50,532 bases of DNA from Saccoglossus kowalevskii (lineage: Eukaryota; Hemichordata; Enteropneusta; Harrimaniidae), in the NCBI RefSeq assembly GCF_000003605.2, contig NW_003115573.1, positions 1 to 50,532 of the forward strand. Reading direction: 5' to 3'. Shown one piece after another: positions 47,941 to 50,532 of the stretch. A program made the position numbers and the translations under genes. Positions within the stretch are counted from its first letter, which is position 1; the number at the start of each line of letters is the position of its first letter. The notes below the pieces were generated by a model. That model worked only from the letters and a program-made list of their open reading frames with translations. It had not been told where the DNA came from and made no database searches.

Positions 47941-48686
47941 GATTATACTTTTTTACTCTTTTCTCCTGATTTTTTTAATTAACTCTTTCAATAGTTATGT
48001 TTAAATACTAGTAGTGTATGCATATTTATAATATGTTTATCAAAGTTACTGGTTTGACGACAAAGAGACTTGTGTACGGCGTATACGTCCAAAAAATATC
48101 AGATCACCAAAAAAACGAATAACACTATTACCCAAAAACAAATCGTGATACAAATGTTAGGAACGCTTAGAGATACTGGAGAGTACTAACCAAAGCGGCC
48201 AAAATACGGCGTTTTACCGAGGGTTGGTATCAGAGTATTCCAAAAGGCAGTTTTGCGTAGATGGTAATACATGTACATTCTCATTGTGGAAATAATGTGT
48301 AAATATATTTTGTTTTCTATAAACTTATATCGATAACATTCCAGGTCAGCATAGTCCCACTGGTCAGCTGGATACTCTGGTTCCTGGTGCCAGGAAACTG
48401 ATTTACGTAATTTGTGAATGAGACAAAACACCTGTTACCATTCGTTCTCATTCACCAATTACGCATTGACTACCATGAGTTCAACCATGGAACTAAAATC
48501 CATCCAATTGTAGTTCCATGGTATACTCATTACTATCAGCTGGCAATTTAAACTGAAATTGTGATCGGCTACGTATAATATTCCAGAAATAAATAACATT
48601 AGCTTTCTCGCTATTATTAACAGTTTCCCACTTTGAACAATCCAAAATATGCGAGATGAGTGTGAATAGCCAAATACTGTTTCGTT

Positions 48687-48794
48687 GCCGAAATAGCTCA
48701 GTTGGGAGAGCGTTAGACTGAAGATCTAAAGGTCCCTGGTTCAATACCCCGGCGGGTTTGTACGAACCTGACAGAACTGTCCCGGATTTCGGCA
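48687..48794 (+). pseudogene. tRNA-Phe-like copy 58, T-stem mismatch
   Basis: G65A with the CACATT 3' flank, as in copy 18. The insert has GGGTTTGTACGAACC, whose hairpin keeps a U-G pair. Confidence 0.55.
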
Positions 48795-49540
48795 CATTAT
48801 ACTTTTTTACTCTTTTCTCCTGATTTGTTTAATTAACTGTTTCAATAGTTAAGTTTAAATACTAGTAGTGTATGCATATTTATAATATGTTTATCAAAGT
48901 TACTGGTTTGACGACAAAGAGACTTGTGTACGGCGTATACGTCCAAAAAATATCAGATCACCAAAAAAACGAATAACACTATTACCCAAAAACAAATCGT
49001 GATACAAATGTTAGGAACATTTAGAGATACTGGAGAGTACTAACCAAAGCGGCCAAAATACGGCGTTTTACCGAGGGTTGGTATCAGAGTATTCCAAAAG
49101 GCAGTTTTGCGTAGACGGTAATACATGTATATTCTCATTGTGGAAATAATGTGTAAATATATTTTGTTTTCTATAAACTTATATCGATAACATTCCAGGT
49201 CAGCACAGTCCCACTGGTCAGCTGGATACTCTGGTTCCTGGTGCCAGGAAACTGATTTACGTAATTTGTGAATGAGACAAAACACCTGTTACCATTCGTT
49301 CTCATTCACCAATTACGCATTGACTACCATGAGTTCAACCATGGAACTAAAACCCATCCAATTGTAGTTCCATGGTATACTCATTACTATCAGCTGGCAA
49401 TTTAAACTGAAATTGTGATCGGCTACGTATAATATTCCAGAAATAAATAGCATTAGCTTTCTCGCTATTATTAACAGTTTCCCAATTTGAACAATCCAAA
49501 ATATGCGAGATGAGTGTGAATAGCCAAGTACTGTTTCGTT

Positions 49541-49648
49541 GCCGAAATAGCTCAGTTGGGAGAGCGTTAGACTGAAGATCTAAAGATCCCTGGTTCAATA
49601 ACCCGGCGGGTTCGCACGAGCCTGACAGAACTGTCCCGGGTTTCCGCA
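49541..49648 (+). pseudogene. tRNA-Phe-like copy 59, acceptor mismatch
   Basis: G46A in the variable loop and G70C (TTTCCGC), which breaks the 3-70 acceptor pair. Insert AACCCGG/CGAGCC. T9 run downstream. Both changes are shared with copy 60. Confidence 0.58.
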
Positions 49649-50397
49649 GATTATATTTTTTTTTACTCTTTTCTCCTGATTTTTTTAATTAACTCTTTCA
49701 ATAGTTATCTTTAAATACTAGTAGTGTATGCATATGTATAATATGTTTATCAAAGTTACTGGTTTGACGACAAAGATACTTGTGTACGGCGTATACGTCC
49801 AAAAAATATCAGATCACCAAAAAAACGAATAACACTATTACCCAAAAACAAATCGTGATACAAATGTTAGGAACGTTTAGAGATACTGGAGAGTACTAAC
49901 CAAAGCGGCCAAAATACGGCGTTTTACCGAGGGTTGATATCAGAGTATTCCAAAAGGCAGTTTTGCGTAGATGGTAATACATGTATATTCTCATTGTGGA
50001 AATAATGTGTAAATATATTTTGTTTTCTATAAACTTATATCGATAACATTCCAGGTCAGCACAGTCCCACTGGTCAGCTGGATACTCTGGTTCCTGGTGC
50101 CAGGAAACTGATTTAGGTAATTTGTGAATGAGACAAAACACCTGTTACCATTCGTTCTCATTCACCAATTACGCATTGACTACCATGAGTTCAACCATGT
50201 AACTAAAACCCATCCAATTGTAGTTCCATGGTATACTCATTACTATCAGCTGGCAATTTAAACTGAAATTGTGATCGGCTACGTATAATATTCCAGAAAT
50301 AAATAGCATTAGCTTTCTCGCTATTATTAACAGTTTCCCACTTTGAACAATCCAAAAATATGCGAGATGAGTGTGAATAGCCAAGTACTGTTTCGTT

Positions 50398-50505
50398 GCC
50401 GAAATAGCTCAATTGGGAGAGCGTTAGACTGAAGATCTAAAGATCCCTGGTTCAATAACCCGGCGGCTTCGCACGAACCTGACAGAACTGTCCCGGGTTT
50501 CCGCA
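50398..50505 (+). pseudogene. tRNA-Phe-like copy 60, acceptor mismatch
   Basis: G15A (box A GCTCAATTGG, loss of the G15-C48 Levitt pair), G46A and G70C. The insert has CGGCGGCTTCG. Upstream, inverted repeat 3 has CATGTAACT. Last element in the window. Confidence 0.58.
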
Positions 50506-50532
50506 GAATATATTTTTTTTATTCTTTTTCTC
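50506..50532. repeat. Truncated final spacer
   Basis: Only the first 27 bases after copy 60 are present. They read GAATATATTTTTTTTATTCTTTTTCTC, with extra Ts relative to TTTACTCTTTTCTCC. The T-run length is likely unreliable at this edge. Confidence 0.7.

Larger units (their letters stand above)
1..50532 (+). repeat. Tandem array of ~854-bp units, each carrying a tRNA-Phe-like element
   Basis: The whole window is one direct tandem repeat. Distances between successive tRNA-like starts are almost all 852-858 bp. Exceptions are 847 and 848 (near 25-26 kb), 863 (near 37 kb), and 566 and 567 (near 42 and 43.5 kb). All units are in the same orientation, with no interruption by unrelated DNA. Units differ by a few percent, mainly single substitutions. 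Private variants are shared both by neighbours and by units many kilobases apart, as expected from unequal crossing-over and gene conversion. All spacers not listed separately (about 746 bp each) hold the same AT-rich sequence described for the representative spacer, and no gene was seen in them. The array runs off both ends of the window, so total copy number is unknown. Confidence 0.98.

Noticed and set aside
1-50532. CRISPR array or bacterial origin
   Set aside because: The repeat unit is about 854 bp with no short direct repeats and unique spacers. The tRNA is eukaryotic in type and there are Pol III-style T-runs.

Overview
The window is one continuous head-to-tail tandem array, with no unique flanking DNA on either side. 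The unit is about 854 bp (mostly 852-858), AT-rich, and occurs about 59 times. Each unit holds one plus-strand element of about 108 bp that matches a nuclear tRNA-Phe(GAA), followed by about 746 bp of spacer. I placed 60 tRNA-Phe-like copies, from 577 to 50505. I see no protein-coding gene, rRNA, CRISPR array or transposon. The many 80-odd-codon reading frames on the minus strand are by-products of the repetition. They start at TTG or GTG, and one family is simply the antisense of the tRNA. The tRNA body (acceptor GCCGAAA/TTTCGGC, D arm, GAA anticodon, no encoded CCA) is that of an animal-type eukaryotic nuclear tRNA-Phe. With the poly-T Pol III terminators and the satellite layout, this points to a eukaryote, most likely an invertebrate animal. 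I cannot name the species.

The central oddity is that every copy is interrupted. After T59 of the T loop there are 35 extra bases (34 in copies 1, 2 and 13) before C60. Removing them restores an exact 73-nt tRNA with T stem CCTGG/CCGGG and loop TTCAATC. In 31 of 60 copies the rest of the tRNA body is unchanged. Seventeen copies carry at least one broken stem pair. The others have U8, variable-loop, position-37 or wobble changes. Internal box A is intact in most copies. Box B is nearly intact because the first inserted bases (ACC) replace its end. T-runs follow each 3' end, so transcription by Pol III is possible even though maturation to a normal tRNA is doubtful.

The spacer holds a block of about 180 bp with four consecutive inverted repeats. 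It lies from roughly 406 to 226 bp before the next tRNA-like copy. The structural rearrangements in the array fall there: two 288-bp deletions ending beside the first palindrome (41.8 and 43.2 kb), two units in which that palindrome is replaced (25.0 and 25.9 kb), and one template-switch-like 8-bp expansion inside another palindrome (37.1 kb).

Layout: 0-2 kb, copies with a changed U8 and a 34-base insert. 2-9 kb, mixed copies. 9-11 kb, a variant block that recurs exactly 9,394 bp later at 18-19.5 kb. 11.5-15 and 20-22.5 kb, a homogeneous subfamily. 22.6-26.3 kb, local duplications including the shortened-palindrome units. 27-40 kb, long runs of near-identical units. 40.8-43.7 kb, a 1,425-bp dimeric higher-order repeat. 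43.7-50.5 kb, mixed copies sharing private variants with the 4-6 kb and 15 kb regions. The first 330 bp or so and the last 30 bp have excess indels, which suggests that the window ends are contig ends inside the array.
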